Made by a program: the position numbers and the translations under genes. A stretch of DNA of 64,000 bases from Prolixibacteraceae bacterium (GTDB taxonomy: Bacteria; Bacteroidota; Bacteroidia; Bacteroidales; Prolixibacteraceae): contig JAIOZY010000007.1 in assembly GCA_021740385.1 (NCBI GenBank), forward strand, positions 62,001 through 126,000, given 5' to 3'. Of the stretch, positions 49,599 to 58,605 are shown piece by piece (the stretch's first letter is position 1; each line of letters begins with the position of its first letter). A model generated the notes under the pieces. It saw only the letters and a list, made by a program, of their open reading frames with translations, had not been told where the DNA came from and did no database searches.

Positions 49599-49985
49599 TC
49601 AGTTATTTTTCATTCCTTGTTCAACCCACGCATCAAATTTGGCAATTGAACAATCGGACCATTTGTCGGCATACAACGGCATTGCCGAAACGCCGCTTTC
49701 GTGGTTAATTACTTTTGAAATAATGCCCGATTCAGCATGTGTTTTTAAGTTTCCATACCCCTCAATGTTAATGCCCCTGGAAGCATTTGTGTTACTGTGG
49801 CACGATAGGCAACTGCTTTCAATCAAGGGGTAAATGTCGGTTTTGAACGACATATCATCCGTGTAGCAAATATCCGGATTGTCTTTAAAATAATCATCCT
49901 CGTTGTGGTATGTGCAACTGATGGCAATGGCCAGTGTTATTGCAGGTATCAACAGCAATGTGATTTCTTTTCGCATTGTTTTCAT
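49599..49985 (-). CDS. c-type cytochrome-like lipoprotein
   Basis: A 128-residue protein with hydrophobic leader and lipobox AISC (C24). One haem-c motif CLSCH (C59, C62, H63) and a later MPLY segment whose Met could be the distal ligand. A start at 49973 (MRKEITL) is possible. It lies between the CTQCH protein and YceI and may pass electrons in the periplasm. Redox partners are not identified. Confidence 0.82.
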   Translation of the reverse strand: MKTMRKEITLLLIPAITLAIAISCTYHNEDDYFKDNPDICYTDDMSFKTDIYPLIESSCLSCHSNTNASRGINIEGYGNLKTHAESGIISKVINHESGVSAMPLYADKWSDCSIAKFDAWVEQGMKNN

Positions 49986-49989
49986 CGTG

Positions 49990-50787
49990 TCATGGTTTGA
50001 TTTGGATTGGATAACTGTTTATGCTTCCTTCCGAAAAAACCTGTACGAAATGCAATCCATTTGCTGTTGTGGGAAAATTGAAAAGTGCCTGATCCCGGGC
50101 GGAAAATTCCTCTTGATGAATAACTTTACCGTTTAAATCGATTAAGGCAACTTTAGTTATATCATGTTGCGATTCGATGTTAACATAGCCCGATGCCGGG
50201 TTGGGATAAACTTTTAAGCCATTATTTAAGGCTGTGTTTAAAATGCCTGTGGTTGCTGAAGGTACAGAAAGGATACTTGTAATGATTTGATCTCCACTTG
50301 TGCTGCCATTTCCATTGGCGGCATTTACAACAGCATAGAACGATATATCGCCTGAATTGGTTTCCGGAGCAGTCCATTCGAACGACCAGCTTATTGATCC
50401 TTCTTCAGGTGTCGTTCCACCCGATTTGTGGGTAACAGCCTGATCGCCGTTTGTAAGCTTGGTTGTTGCTTCATCAGTTATGATGAACGTTCCTGTTTTT
50501 TCTGCTTCATTTTCTGCCGTAATTTCGAATCCAAAACGAGCTGCCTCGGCATAATTTGATGATAGCGTAACGGTGTAGGTTTCGCCCGGCAAATAGCCCG
50601 TTTCGGGAATATCTGTACTTATCATCTCAGCTTCAATTGCTGTTCCTGAATGACACTGTGTACAGGTAGAACCATCTAGCGGTGAGCCGGTTTTTTTGCC
50701 TGGCGAACCGGCATGGTAAAGCGTACCCGATATAAAAGCAACGGATGCTAATACCAAAACAACAAAAAGTATTTTTTGATTTTTCAT
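49990..50787 (-). CDS. Choice-of-anchor-V-type exported protein with CxxCH motif and C-terminal sorting domain
   Basis: ATG 50787 gives 265 residues (MKNQKILFVVLVLASVAFIS signal); a longer ORF to 50832 would hide it. C42-T-Q-C45-H46 in STCTQCHSG is a haem-c motif at the N-terminus. A sandwich domain follows (SWSFEWTAPETNSGDISFYAVVNAANG), then a T9SS type A sorting domain (LKVYPNPASGYVNIE). Type IX secretion to the cell surface is likely. It leads the four-gene operon to 48125. Confidence 0.85.
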   Translation of the reverse strand: MKNQKILFVVLVLASVAFISGTLYHAGSPGKKTGSPLDGSTCTQCHSGTAIEAEMISTDIPETGYLPGETYTVTLSSNYAEAARFGFEITAENEAEKTGTFIITDEATTKLTNGDQAVTHKSGGTTPEEGSISWSFEWTAPETNSGDISFYAVVNAANGNGSTSGDQIITSILSVPSATTGILNTALNNGLKVYPNPASGYVNIESQHDITKVALIDLNGKVIHQEEFSARDQALFNFPTTANGLHFVQVFSEGSINSYPIQIKP

Positions 50788-50869
50788 AGTTTCATGTTTA
50801 TAACATAAGATGTAAACATAGGTGAAAAACAAAATGTTCAGAAAATTTGTATTTACGTAGTCAGATTAT

Positions 50870-50902
50870 AAAAAAAATGATCACCGGGGAAGTGATCATT
50901 TT
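50870..50902 (-). terminator. Rho-independent terminator, minus strand, after the USP gene
   Basis: Inverted repeat AAATGATCAC (50875-50884) / GTGATCATTT (50892-50901). On the minus strand it is followed by a run of T (A7 at 50871-50877 on plus). It lies about 265 bp after the USP gene's stop. Confidence 0.6.
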
Positions 50903-51027
50903 ATAGTGATATTGTAAAAAAAAACAGGGGAGAGGAGAATTTTCAAAATCTGAGTGCAAGATAGTAAACATTACTTTTTCATAACAATGAATTTCCATAC
51001 ATTTTTTAAATTTTCAACGAATGTGCG

Positions 51028-51063
51028 TTTTGGTGTGATTAACGTTTGTTTTGTTGTGATTAA
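51028..51063. repeat. Two 15-bp direct repeats 21 bp apart
   Basis: TTTTGGTGTGATTAA (51028-51042) and TTTTGTTGTGATTAA (51049-51063) differ at one base. The 21-bp offset equals two helical turns, the arrangement expected for paired protein binding sites. Confidence 0.45.
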
Positions 51064-51168
51064 AGGTTTTTCTCTTCCTGTTTTTAAAATGAATTTTATT
51101 GTATTTGTGTATATTTATACATTAACATCAAACATTTGCCGTGATAATTTTATAAAAATCAGGTAATG

Positions 51169-51993
51169 TCAGTTGCAAAGGACATACATCTCTTTTTGCG
51201 GATTGATGAGCAACACCGGTATTGGCGAACAACGGTTGATGATTCTTTTTTCGAAGGGCCCGGTAATCCGGTCTATTAACGATACATTCAGGCTTCCGGT
51301 GAAAATGAGTAAATCGTAGTCAGGGGAATTAAGCGCGATTGTTTTATGTATTTTCCAGCTGTTTGTATTGCTTTTTCGTATCCAAAAATTGAAAAAGAAC
51401 TGGGAATAAAACTTTTTTAGAAAAGCAATGTTGTTGTCTACTTTCTTTTTTGCCTCAACATCTTTGTCGTTGGCATAAGAAATTTCAATTTCGGAATGAT
51501 TAAAGCGTCCGAAATAACTCCCCCATAATAGTGCGTCTTTTGTGCTGTTTCTGAAATCGACAGGGATTACAATTTTTTTAAAGTGGTTTTCGCCCGTTGG
51601 TTTCGGTTGAGAAAAGTAGAACGGGAAGCCCGACTGGTAAAAGGCTTTCAACAGGTTGCGGGTAACTTTTTCACCGGTACAAAACAGTATAATATTGTAT
51701 TTTTCACCCATATCGGCTACCTGCTTATACAGGGGGCCTTTCAGCATCAGGGTTGAGACTTCAACCTGTGGAATATCCTGTTTTATCGTTTTCGAGAGTG
51801 TTGAAATTTTTTTCTCTAATATTTTTTTTGATTTTGCCGAAGTGAAATTGGCAAAAAGGCAAACCTCCTTTTCGAACCTGAGTGCAATGTAAACGGCATC
51901 GAGTAACACGTTTAGTAAATTCTTGTTCGGGTTGCACCAAACAGCTATTCTTTGATCTTCAATTTTTGCCATTTTTAAAGTTTTATCTTCCAT
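51169..51993 (-). CDS. Universal-stress-protein-like protein (tandem)
   Basis: A 274-residue protein with two USP-like alpha/beta halves: IAVWCNPNKNLLNVLLDAVYIAL and KKIVIPVDFRNSTKDALLWGSYF, and a final SPIPVLLINP strand. Typical ATP-binding glycines (GxxGxxxS) are not clear, so it may be of the non-ATP-binding type. It diverges from the acyl-CoA synthetase gene across 69 bp. Confidence 0.78.
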   Translation of the reverse strand: MEDKTLKMAKIEDQRIAVWCNPNKNLLNVLLDAVYIALRFEKEVCLFANFTSAKSKKILEKKISTLSKTIKQDIPQVEVSTLMLKGPLYKQVADMGEKYNIILFCTGEKVTRNLLKAFYQSGFPFYFSQPKPTGENHFKKIVIPVDFRNSTKDALLWGSYFGRFNHSEIEISYANDKDVEAKKKVDNNIAFLKKFYSQFFFNFWIRKSNTNSWKIHKTIALNSPDYDLLIFTGSLNVSLIDRITGPFEKRIINRCSPIPVLLINPQKEMYVLCN

Positions 51994-52062
51994 TGATTGA
52001 CCTGTGAAATATCAGTGGGCAGCTTATTTAAAATCTTTATTTTCACAAAAAAAATACCGGCC

Positions 52063-54129
52063 ATGATCAATGATTCACTTTTTAACCCTCAAAGTATCGT
52101 TATTGTTGGGGCATCGAATGATGTTACAAAACCCGGAGGTAAATTACTAAAAAACCTGATCGTCACCAAGTATTCGGGAAAGCTGATGGTGCTTAACCCG
52201 AAAAATGAAGTTGTTCAGGGAGTAAGGGCATACAAATCGGTTGAAGATGTTCCCGGTGCCGATTTGGCAGTATTGGCCATTCCGGCAAAGTATTGTGTTG
52301 GTACCATTGATGTTTTGGCTTCGATGAAAAAGGTGAAAACCTTTATTGTTATTTCTGCCGGTTTTAGCGAGGAAGGGCCTGCCGGTAAGCAGTTAGAAGA
52401 GGAAATGCTGCGTATCGTAAACCGGAACAATGCCTGCTTAATTGGACCCAATTGCATTGGAGTATTAACCCCGGGGCACGCGAGTGTTTTCACAACTCCA
52501 TTACCAACACTGCATCCCGATGGGGTCGATTTCATATCAGGTTCGGGAGCTACTGCCGTTTTTATTATGGAATCGGCCATTCCGAAAGGCCTTCATTTCC
52601 ATTCAGTAATATCTGTTGGTAATTCAGCTCAAATTGGCATCGAAGAGGTGCTTGAATATTTCGACAAGACCTTTGTGGAAGGTCAATCGTCTAATGTAAA
52701 ACTGCTGTATATCGAAAATATTAAAAACCCCGATAAATTATTACATCATGCTTCATCGCTTATTCGTAAAGGGTGCCGTATTGCAGCCATAAAGGCTGGT
52801 TCTTCTGAGGCAGGCAGCAGGGCTGCTTCGTCACACACGGGAGCAATGGTTTCCTCTGACCTGGCTGTGGAAGCGCTTTTCAGGAAAGCAGGAATTGTGC
52901 GGTGTTACGGGCGTGAGGAACTCACAACCGTGGCTTGTGTTATGATGAGCAAACCCCTAAAGGGACGCAATTTTGCCATCATTACCCACGCGGGCGGCCC
53001 GGCTGTTATGCTTACCGATGCCCTTGAAACCGGCGGGTTAAACATTCCCCACCTTGATGATTCACCGGTTAAAGCGAAACTGAAAAGCTTGTTGTTCCCC
53101 GGGTCTTCGGTCGAAAACCCCATCGATTTTCTGGCAACGGGTAACGAAAAACAGTTAAATGCCATCATTGATGCCTGTGAAAATGACTTTGACAACATCG
53201 ACGCAATGGCCGTTATTTATGGCAGTCCCGGGCTTTTTCCCGTGCGCGATGTTTACAAGGTGCTCAATGCAAAAATGAAAACGTGCAGTAAGCCCATTTA
53301 TGCCATTCTGCCTTCGGTAATCAATGTTAAAGAAGACCTGGCTTACTTTTTATCGCACGGGAATGTAAATTTCCCCGATGAGGTTTTGCTGGGCAGGGCG
53401 TTAACAAAAGTGTACAATACGCCTTCCCCTTCCGATGAATCGATATTTCTCGATGGCGTTGATATACCGGCTGTAAGGCGAGCAATCGAAAAAGCAAAAA
53501 ACGGCTATCAGCCCATTCAAATAATCAGGGATTTGTTCGATGCTGTTGGCATAAACTATGCCCGTGAGGTTGAAGTTAATACGCCCGATAATGCTTTAAA
53601 GGCAGCTCGCAAAATTGGCTTTCCGCTGGTAATGAAGGTTGTTGGCCCGGTTCACAAATCCGATGTCGACGGTGTTAGCCTGAACATTAAGTCAAACGAA
53701 TCGGTTGAAAAGGAATTCAGGCGAATGATGGCGATTGTTGGAGTGAAAGCCGTTTTGATTTCTGAAATGCTTTCGGGCACAGAACTATACATTGGTGCAA
53801 AATACGAACCCACCTTTGGGCATGTAATCCTTTGCGGTTTAGGCGGCATTTTTGTCGAAGCCCTTAACGATGTTACCTCGGGCCTGGCACCCCTTACTTT
53901 TCGTGAGGCTAAATCGATGATTAAAAACCTGAAAGCATATAAAATATTTAAAGGTTACAGGGGAAACCCGCCTGTAAACGAAGAACTTTTTGCCGAGATA
54001 ATTGTCCGCCTTTCGAGCCTTTTACGGTTTGCCACAGAGATAAAAGAGATGGATATCAACCCGTTTTTTGCAAAAGACGATGTTATTACCGCTGCCGATA
54101 TTCGCATCCGGATCGAGCACAATTCCTGA
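52063..54129 (+). CDS. ADP-forming acyl/acetyl-CoA synthetase (fused alpha and beta)
   Basis: ATG 52063 gives 688 residues (MINDSLFNPQSIVIVGASND); an upstream ATG at 51997 adds 22 unlikely residues. It contains the CoA-binding domain, the succinyl-CoA-ligase-like flavodoxin domain (SSHTGAMVSSD phospho-histidine loop) and a C-terminal ATP-grasp domain (GFPLVMKVVGPVHKSDV). It interconverts acyl-CoA + ADP + Pi and acid + ATP, often in acetate formation by anaerobes. Substrate preference is not fixed by sequence. Confidence 0.93.
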   Translation: MINDSLFNPQSIVIVGASNDVTKPGGKLLKNLIVTKYSGKLMVLNPKNEVVQGVRAYKSVEDVPGADLAVLAIPAKYCVGTIDVLASMKKVKTFIVISAGFSEEGPAGKQLEEEMLRIVNRNNACLIGPNCIGVLTPGHASVFTTPLPTLHPDGVDFISGSGATAVFIMESAIPKGLHFHSVISVGNSAQIGIEEVLEYFDKTFVEGQSSNVKLLYIENIKNPDKLLHHASSLIRKGCRIAAIKAGSSEAGSRAASSHTGAMVSSDLAVEALFRKAGIVRCYGREELTTVACVMMSKPLKGRNFAIITHAGGPAVMLTDALETGGLNIPHLDDSPVKAKLKSLLFPGSSVENPIDFLATGNEKQLNAIIDACENDFDNIDAMAVIYGSPGLFPVRDVYKVLNAKMKTCSKPIYAILPSVINVKEDLAYFLSHGNVNFPDEVLLGRALTKVYNTPSPSDESIFLDGVDIPAVRRAIEKAKNGYQPIQIIRDLFDAVGINYAREVEVNTPDNALKAARKIGFPLVMKVVGPVHKSDVDGVSLNIKSNESVEKEFRRMMAIVGVKAVLISEMLSGTELYIGAKYEPTFGHVILCGLGGIFVEALNDVTSGLAPLTFREAKSMIKNLKAYKIFKGYRGNPPVNEELFAEIIVRLSSLLRFATEIKEMDINPFFAKDDVITAADIRIRIEHNS

Positions 54130-54138
54130 CAATTATGT

Positions 54139-54146
54139 TATATTTG
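54139..54146 (+). promoter_or_regulatory. Candidate -7 box for the S9 peptidase gene
   Basis: TATATTTG matches TAnnTTTG, 25 bp before ATG 54172. No clear -33 TTTG. Confidence 0.35.
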
Positions 54147-54171
54147 TTTTATTCAGAAATAATCATCCGTT

Positions 54172-56253
54172 ATGAAGAAATTTGTATTTTATCTGTTAAT
54201 TCTCTTTGCGCTTATGACCTCATCATGCAATTCAGAAAAAGAAGAAAAAGGTTTTCACCCTGAAGATCCCGACTTGAAAAGCAACCTGTTAACCCCGGAA
54301 GTTTTATGGATGTTCGGACGCGTAAGCGGCGAAACGGTATCGCCCGACAAAATGAATGTATTGTACGGTGTTACCCGTTATTCAGTTGAAGACAATAAAG
54401 GATATAAGGATTTATATGTTTACAACATTGAAACAGGTGAAAATTTACGCATTACCGATACTGCCGAAAATGAGGGGAGTGCTGCCTGGCGGCCCGATGG
54501 AAAAAAAATAGGCTACCTGAGCAAGAAGTCGGGAAAAAACCAGTTGTGGGAAATGGATCCCGATGGTAAAAATAAAAGACAAATCACTTTTTTAGACGAA
54601 GGCATCAGCGGTTTTAAATATTCGCCCGACGGTTCGAAAGTTGTTCTGCAAAAAGCTGTTAAAATCGACGAATCAGTAAACGATATATATCCCGATTTAC
54701 CAAAAGCCGTTGCCCGCATCGAAACCGATTTGATGTACCGTCACTGGGATTCATGGCACGATTATACCTACAATCATTTGTTTATTGCTAATTATGATGA
54801 AAAAGGCATTTACGAAGCAAAAGACATTATGGAAGGGGAACCTTACGATTCGCCCATGAAGCCATTTGGAGGCATGGAGCAGGTTAATTTCAGCCCCGAT
54901 GGTCATATTTTGGCTTATACCTGCAAAAAGAAAACCGGCAAAGATTATACTTTTTCGACCAACTCGGAAATTTGGATTTATGATGTCGAAACGGGTAAAA
55001 CAAACAATTTTACAGAAGGGATTATGGGGTACGACACAAACCCGGTTTTTTCGCACGATGGTAAAAAATTGGCATGGGAAAGCATGGCGCGCGATGGTTA
55101 TGAATCGGATCAGGCCCGCTTGTTTGTTGCCGATATTGAAACGGGTGAACGTCGGAATCTGTTTGCTCATTTTGAAGAAAGTGCCCATTCATTAACCTGG
55201 TCGGCCAACGGCGATATTATTTACTTCATCAGTGATATTCAGGCTACCGATGAAATTTTCAGCATCGAAGTTGCTACCGGAAACATTAAGCGCTTAACCA
55301 ACGGCACGCATAATTACAAATCGGTGCAGCTTGTACAGGGCGGTTTACTGGCCCGGAAACAGTCGATGTCGCACCCCGACGAATTGTACCTTGTTTCGGT
55401 TGAAACCGGGAAAGACACACCCGTTACAAGGGTTACAAAACCCATTATGGACCAATTGAAAATGGGTAAGGTTGAAAAACGCTGGGTGAAAACGACCGAC
55501 GATAAAGATATGCTGGTGTGGTATATTTTTCCGCCCGATTTCGATCCTGCAAAAAAATACCCCGCGTTGTTGTATTGCCAGGGTGGGCCACAGGGTACGG
55601 TTAGCCAGTTTTGGTCGTACCGGTGGAATTTTCAGCTTATGGCGGCAAACGGGTATATTATTGTGGCACCAAATCGCAGGGGATTGCCGGGCTTTGGTAT
55701 GGAGTGGCTTGAGCAGATCAGTACCGATTATGGCGGGCAAAACATTCAGGATTATTTATCGGCCATTGATGATGCCGCAAAAGAACCCTGGATTGATGAA
55801 AACCGTTTAGGAGCAATTGGTGCAAGCTACGGTGGCTTTTCAGTGTTCTACCTTGCCGGCCACCACGATAAACGGTTTGAGGCATTTGTATCGCACGCCG
55901 GTATTTTCAATTTTGAACAAATGTATGCCACTACCGAAGAGATGTGGTTTGTAAACTGGGACCTCGGCGGCCCCTGGTGGGATAAAAACAACAAAACCGC
56001 ACAGCGTTCATACAGCTTTTCGCCCCATAATTTTGTCGATAAATGGGATACGCCAATATTGGTAATACATGGACAGAACGATTACCGTATACCTTATACA
56101 CAGGGAATGGCTGCATACAATGCGGCTGTAATGAGGGATATTCCTGCCAAATTCCTCTTTTTCGACAATGAGAATCACTGGGTATTGAAACCACAGAACG
56201 GATTGCTTTGGCACCGAACATTTTTTGAGTGGCTTGATAGGTGGTTGAAATAG
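54172..56253 (+). CDS. S9 (prolyl oligopeptidase) family peptidase, lipoprotein
   Basis: A 693-residue protein with lipobox MTSSC after a hydrophobic leader. An N-terminal PD40 propeller (SAAWRPDGKKIGYLSKKSG; NPVFSHDGKKLAWESMA) gates the active site. The C-terminal alpha/beta hydrolase has the nucleophile in GASYGGFS (near 550), Asp in HGQNDYRIPY (near 636) and His in NENHWVL (near 668). It should cut small peptides in the periplasm. It follows the acyl-CoA synthetase gene by 42 bp with its own -7-like box. Confidence 0.93.
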   Translation: MKKFVFYLLILFALMTSSCNSEKEEKGFHPEDPDLKSNLLTPEVLWMFGRVSGETVSPDKMNVLYGVTRYSVEDNKGYKDLYVYNIETGENLRITDTAENEGSAAWRPDGKKIGYLSKKSGKNQLWEMDPDGKNKRQITFLDEGISGFKYSPDGSKVVLQKAVKIDESVNDIYPDLPKAVARIETDLMYRHWDSWHDYTYNHLFIANYDEKGIYEAKDIMEGEPYDSPMKPFGGMEQVNFSPDGHILAYTCKKKTGKDYTFSTNSEIWIYDVETGKTNNFTEGIMGYDTNPVFSHDGKKLAWESMARDGYESDQARLFVADIETGERRNLFAHFEESAHSLTWSANGDIIYFISDIQATDEIFSIEVATGNIKRLTNGTHNYKSVQLVQGGLLARKQSMSHPDELYLVSVETGKDTPVTRVTKPIMDQLKMGKVEKRWVKTTDDKDMLVWYIFPPDFDPAKKYPALLYCQGGPQGTVSQFWSYRWNFQLMAANGYIIVAPNRRGLPGFGMEWLEQISTDYGGQNIQDYLSAIDDAAKEPWIDENRLGAIGASYGGFSVFYLAGHHDKRFEAFVSHAGIFNFEQMYATTEEMWFVNWDLGGPWWDKNNKTAQRSYSFSPHNFVDKWDTPILVIHGQNDYRIPYTQGMAAYNAAVMRDIPAKFLFFDNENHWVLKPQNGLLWHRTFFEWLDRWLK

Positions 56254-56379
56254 AATGTGTAAAATATACTCTAAGCGAAGGGTATTGACTTTTTAGTATA
56301 TATACATTAACTTTGTCAGGAATAAATTACTGTTGTTAAGAAATTTTCTTTGGTGGTGTATTTTAAGGGGAGTTTAAAA

Positions 56380-56408
56380 AAGCCCTGCAGACAACGTTTG
56401 CAGGGCTT
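56380..56408. terminator. Bidirectional Rho-independent terminator
   Basis: AAGCCCTGCA / TGCAGGGCTT stem (56380-56389, 56399-56408) with loop GACAACGTT. An A run on the left (T on the minus strand) and ttttttat on the right let it end both the S9 peptidase transcript and the LytTR gene ending at 56417. Confidence 0.8.
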
Positions 56409-56416
56409 ATCCTTTT

Positions 56417-57178
56417 TTATTTGTTGCCCTCAAGCCATTCTTTAAACGTTTTTACTTTCTCACGTGCAACCAAAAAATCATCCTCTTCCTGGTTTTTAAC
56501 CTTAAGTTTTAGTCGGGAATTGCTGTATGCAACCACATCGGTAATGGCATTAAGGGCTACAATGTATTTGCGGTTTATCCTGAAAAATTTTTCCGGGTCG
56601 AGAAGGTTCTCGAGGTTTTCGAGCGTTTGTTCCACAAGGTAATTCCTGCCATCGTTCAATTTCAGAAAGGTTCCTTTTTGAAAACTGTAGAAATAGATTA
56701 TATCGTTGGTAATGATTATTTTAAGATGTGTGCCAATTTTTACCAGAAACCGCTTTTTGTACTCTTTTGCTTCAATTGAATCACGAATAGCATTAATGAG
56801 TGCAGGGGGTATTTGTTTTGTGAGATGGTATTTTTCAAATTTTTCGATCGCTGTCCTGAGTTCAGTTTTGTCAATGGGCTTGAGCAAATAATCAATGCTG
56901 TTGGTCTTAAAGGCTTGAAGTGCATACTCGTTGTAAGCTGTAGTAAAAATGACCGGAACCGTAAGTTGCCGACGGTTAAAAATCTCAAAACTTAAATCAT
57001 CGCCCAGTTGAATGTCGAAAAAGGCCAGGTCGGGAGTTGGGTTTTCTTCCAGCCATTTAATTGTCGATTCAACCGTATCGCAAATCCCCATGATTTCAGC
57101 TGCGGGTTTTACCTCAGAAATTAGCATCGTGAGTTGTGTTGCAGCGAGGGGTTCATCTTCTACAATCAATACTTTCAT
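56417..57178 (-). CDS. LytTR-family response regulator
   Basis: A 253-residue protein. The receiver domain opens MKVLIVEDEPLAATQL, with phospho-acceptor D55 in FFDIQLGDD. The LytTR DNA-binding domain (FFRINRKYIVALNAITDVVAYSNSRLKLKV) follows. It is paired with the histidine kinase 3 bp upstream and should activate or repress genes through a direct-repeat site. No target is evident. Confidence 0.95.
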   Translation of the reverse strand: MKVLIVEDEPLAATQLTMLISEVKPAAEIMGICDTVESTIKWLEENPTPDLAFFDIQLGDDLSFEIFNRRQLTVPVIFTTAYNEYALQAFKTNSIDYLLKPIDKTELRTAIEKFEKYHLTKQIPPALINAIRDSIEAKEYKKRFLVKIGTHLKIIITNDIIYFYSFQKGTFLKLNDGRNYLVEQTLENLENLLDPEKFFRINRKYIVALNAITDVVAYSNSRLKLKVKNQEEDDFLVAREKVKTFKEWLEGNK

Positions 57179-57181
57179 TGT

Positions 57182-58222
57182 TTATATAGATATTAATGGA
57201 ATAGATACCCTGAAAAAGAGATCATTTTTAGTTATGGTTAACCCTTTACCGGTTAAAAACCTGTACCGTTCGTTCAGGTTTTGTAGCCCAATATTATTGC
57301 TTCCCGAAACCGATGCTTTGGGTTGGAGGTTATTCTCAACAAACAGTTCGTTTTCGTCATTTTGGGCGACAACAATTTTAAGGGGTTTGTCGTGAGATAT
57401 TATGTTGTGTTTCACAGCGTTTTCAATCATCATTTGTACCGACATGGCGATTACATTCCCGGGGATGTCCTGCTTTAGGTAAAATTCGACATCGAAATTA
57501 TCGCCGAACCTTATTTTTTGAAGGTAGATGTAACGTTGCAAAAAATCGATTTCATCTTTAAGCGCAACAATTTCCTTGTCTTTAAAACGTAAAACATCGC
57601 GGTAAAAAATCGATAGTTCACGGGTAAAGGTCTTAGCCTTTTCTTTGTCAACATCGATAAGCGAACCCAATACATTAAGGCTGTTGAAAAGGAAGTGCGG
57701 GTTAACCTGGTTCTGCATTACCTGGTATTGCAACTCAATGGCTTCCTGCTTTAACCGCTCGCCCTGTATGGCCTCTTCGCGGTATTCGTGAAAAAACGAT
57801 CGTGCATAAATTATTGACGTGACAATAATCAATACAATGTATTCGCCAATAATGATGAACCAACCGTATGAAAGAAACTCGTTAACCGTTTGTTTTTCAA
57901 TTAAAATAAACCAGAGCCAATTGATGAAAATAATGACAATTGTTGAATAACTGAGGTGTATGGCAATGGCAATCAGTACACTTTTAACTGGCCGGTGTAC
58001 CCATGAAATGTACTTTCTTTCGACAAAATGGAAAAAGAATCCGTTAGAAAAAAGTGCCAGCCCGAGGCTAACCGAATAGCCTGCATTCCACAGATAACGT
58101 TCAAAGGGGATTTTCCAGGTTTGGGCCCCAATGAGCAAAAAAAGCGTTCCAATGAAAATTGAAATAGCGGATGCAATCAGTATCCTTTTTATAAATCCGT
58201 ATTTTTTATAGTTAATTCGCAT
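57182..58222 (-). CDS. LytS-type membrane histidine kinase
   Basis: A 346-residue sensor with about four N-terminal membrane helices (residues 12-145). The kinase region has the His box QNQVNPHFLFNSLNVLGSL, with H176 as phospho-acceptor. Its ATPase domain ends with ASVSGSNNIGLQNLNERYRFL. No extracellular sensing domain is obvious. Same operon as the response regulator; the signal is unknown. Confidence 0.94.
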   Translation of the reverse strand: MRINYKKYGFIKRILIASAISIFIGTLFLLIGAQTWKIPFERYLWNAGYSVSLGLALFSNGFFFHFVERKYISWVHRPVKSVLIAIAIHLSYSTIVIIFINWLWFILIEKQTVNEFLSYGWFIIIGEYIVLIIVTSIIYARSFFHEYREEAIQGERLKQEAIELQYQVMQNQVNPHFLFNSLNVLGSLIDVDKEKAKTFTRELSIFYRDVLRFKDKEIVALKDEIDFLQRYIYLQKIRFGDNFDVEFYLKQDIPGNVIAMSVQMMIENAVKHNIISHDKPLKIVVAQNDENELFVENNLQPKASVSGSNNIGLQNLNERYRFLTGKGLTITKNDLFFRVSIPLISI

Positions 58223-58292
58223 TGAAATATAATTTGATAAAAATAGCGAACGGTAAAATCATAAAAAAGAGTGGGGACATTTTTTTTAGTTA

Positions 58293-58421
58293 TTACTGCT
58301 TTATCAGCATTGTATTGTGATACATTTTTTGAATGTTTTTGGCCATGGCTTCTTCATACCCAATTGTGAATGCCGATATTGAAAATACCAGTAACGTAAT
58401 AAATAAGATAAAATGTTTCAT
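58293..58421 (-). CDS. Small exported ORF, possibly a truncated gene
   Basis: A 42-codon frame opens at ATG 58421: a signal-like MKHFILFITLLVFSISAF precedes TIGYEEAMAKNIQKMY and then ends NTMLIKQ. The YEEAMAKNIQKMY segment resembles the start of longer TPR-like exported proteins seen in this phylum, which suggests a 3' truncation. It is too short to assign a function. Confidence 0.4.
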   Translation of the reverse strand: MKHFILFITLLVFSISAFTIGYEEAMAKNIQKMYHNTMLIKQ

Positions 58422-58523
58422 CACTTTTATGTTTTAAATTAAATTATCACATCAAAAATCGGCGAAAAGGTGAGTTTGTGAAAGAATTGTTGACCGGAAT
58501 GTCGGAATAAGGGGATAAACTGT

Positions 58524-58556
58524 AAAAAAAAAGGCAACCGGTAAGTTCCGGTTGCC
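58524..58556 (-). terminator. Rho-independent terminator, minus strand, after the 58606-59001 gene
   Basis: Stem GGCAACCGG / CCGGTTGCC (58533-58541, 58548-58556), followed on the minus strand by a T run (A run 58524-58532 on plus). It lies about 50 bp after the stop of the carboxypeptidase-regulatory-like gene. Confidence 0.85.
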
Positions 58557-58605
58557 CTTCAAAGCTTTGTTCATGCATAAATTTGCTTGAGATGGTGATA
58601 TATTC

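Larger units (their letters stand above)
50788..51168. other. 381-bp gap between anchor-V and USP genes
   Basis: Holds the minus-strand terminator at 50870-50902 and tandem 15-bp direct repeats at 51028-51042 and 51049-51063. No credible gene. A plus-strand frame of 70 codons here has no family resemblance. Confidence 0.5.

Noticed and set aside
50954-51166. 70-codon plus-strand frame in the gap after the haem-c operon
   Set aside because: No family resemblance, non-ATG start, AT-rich composition; a chance open frame.
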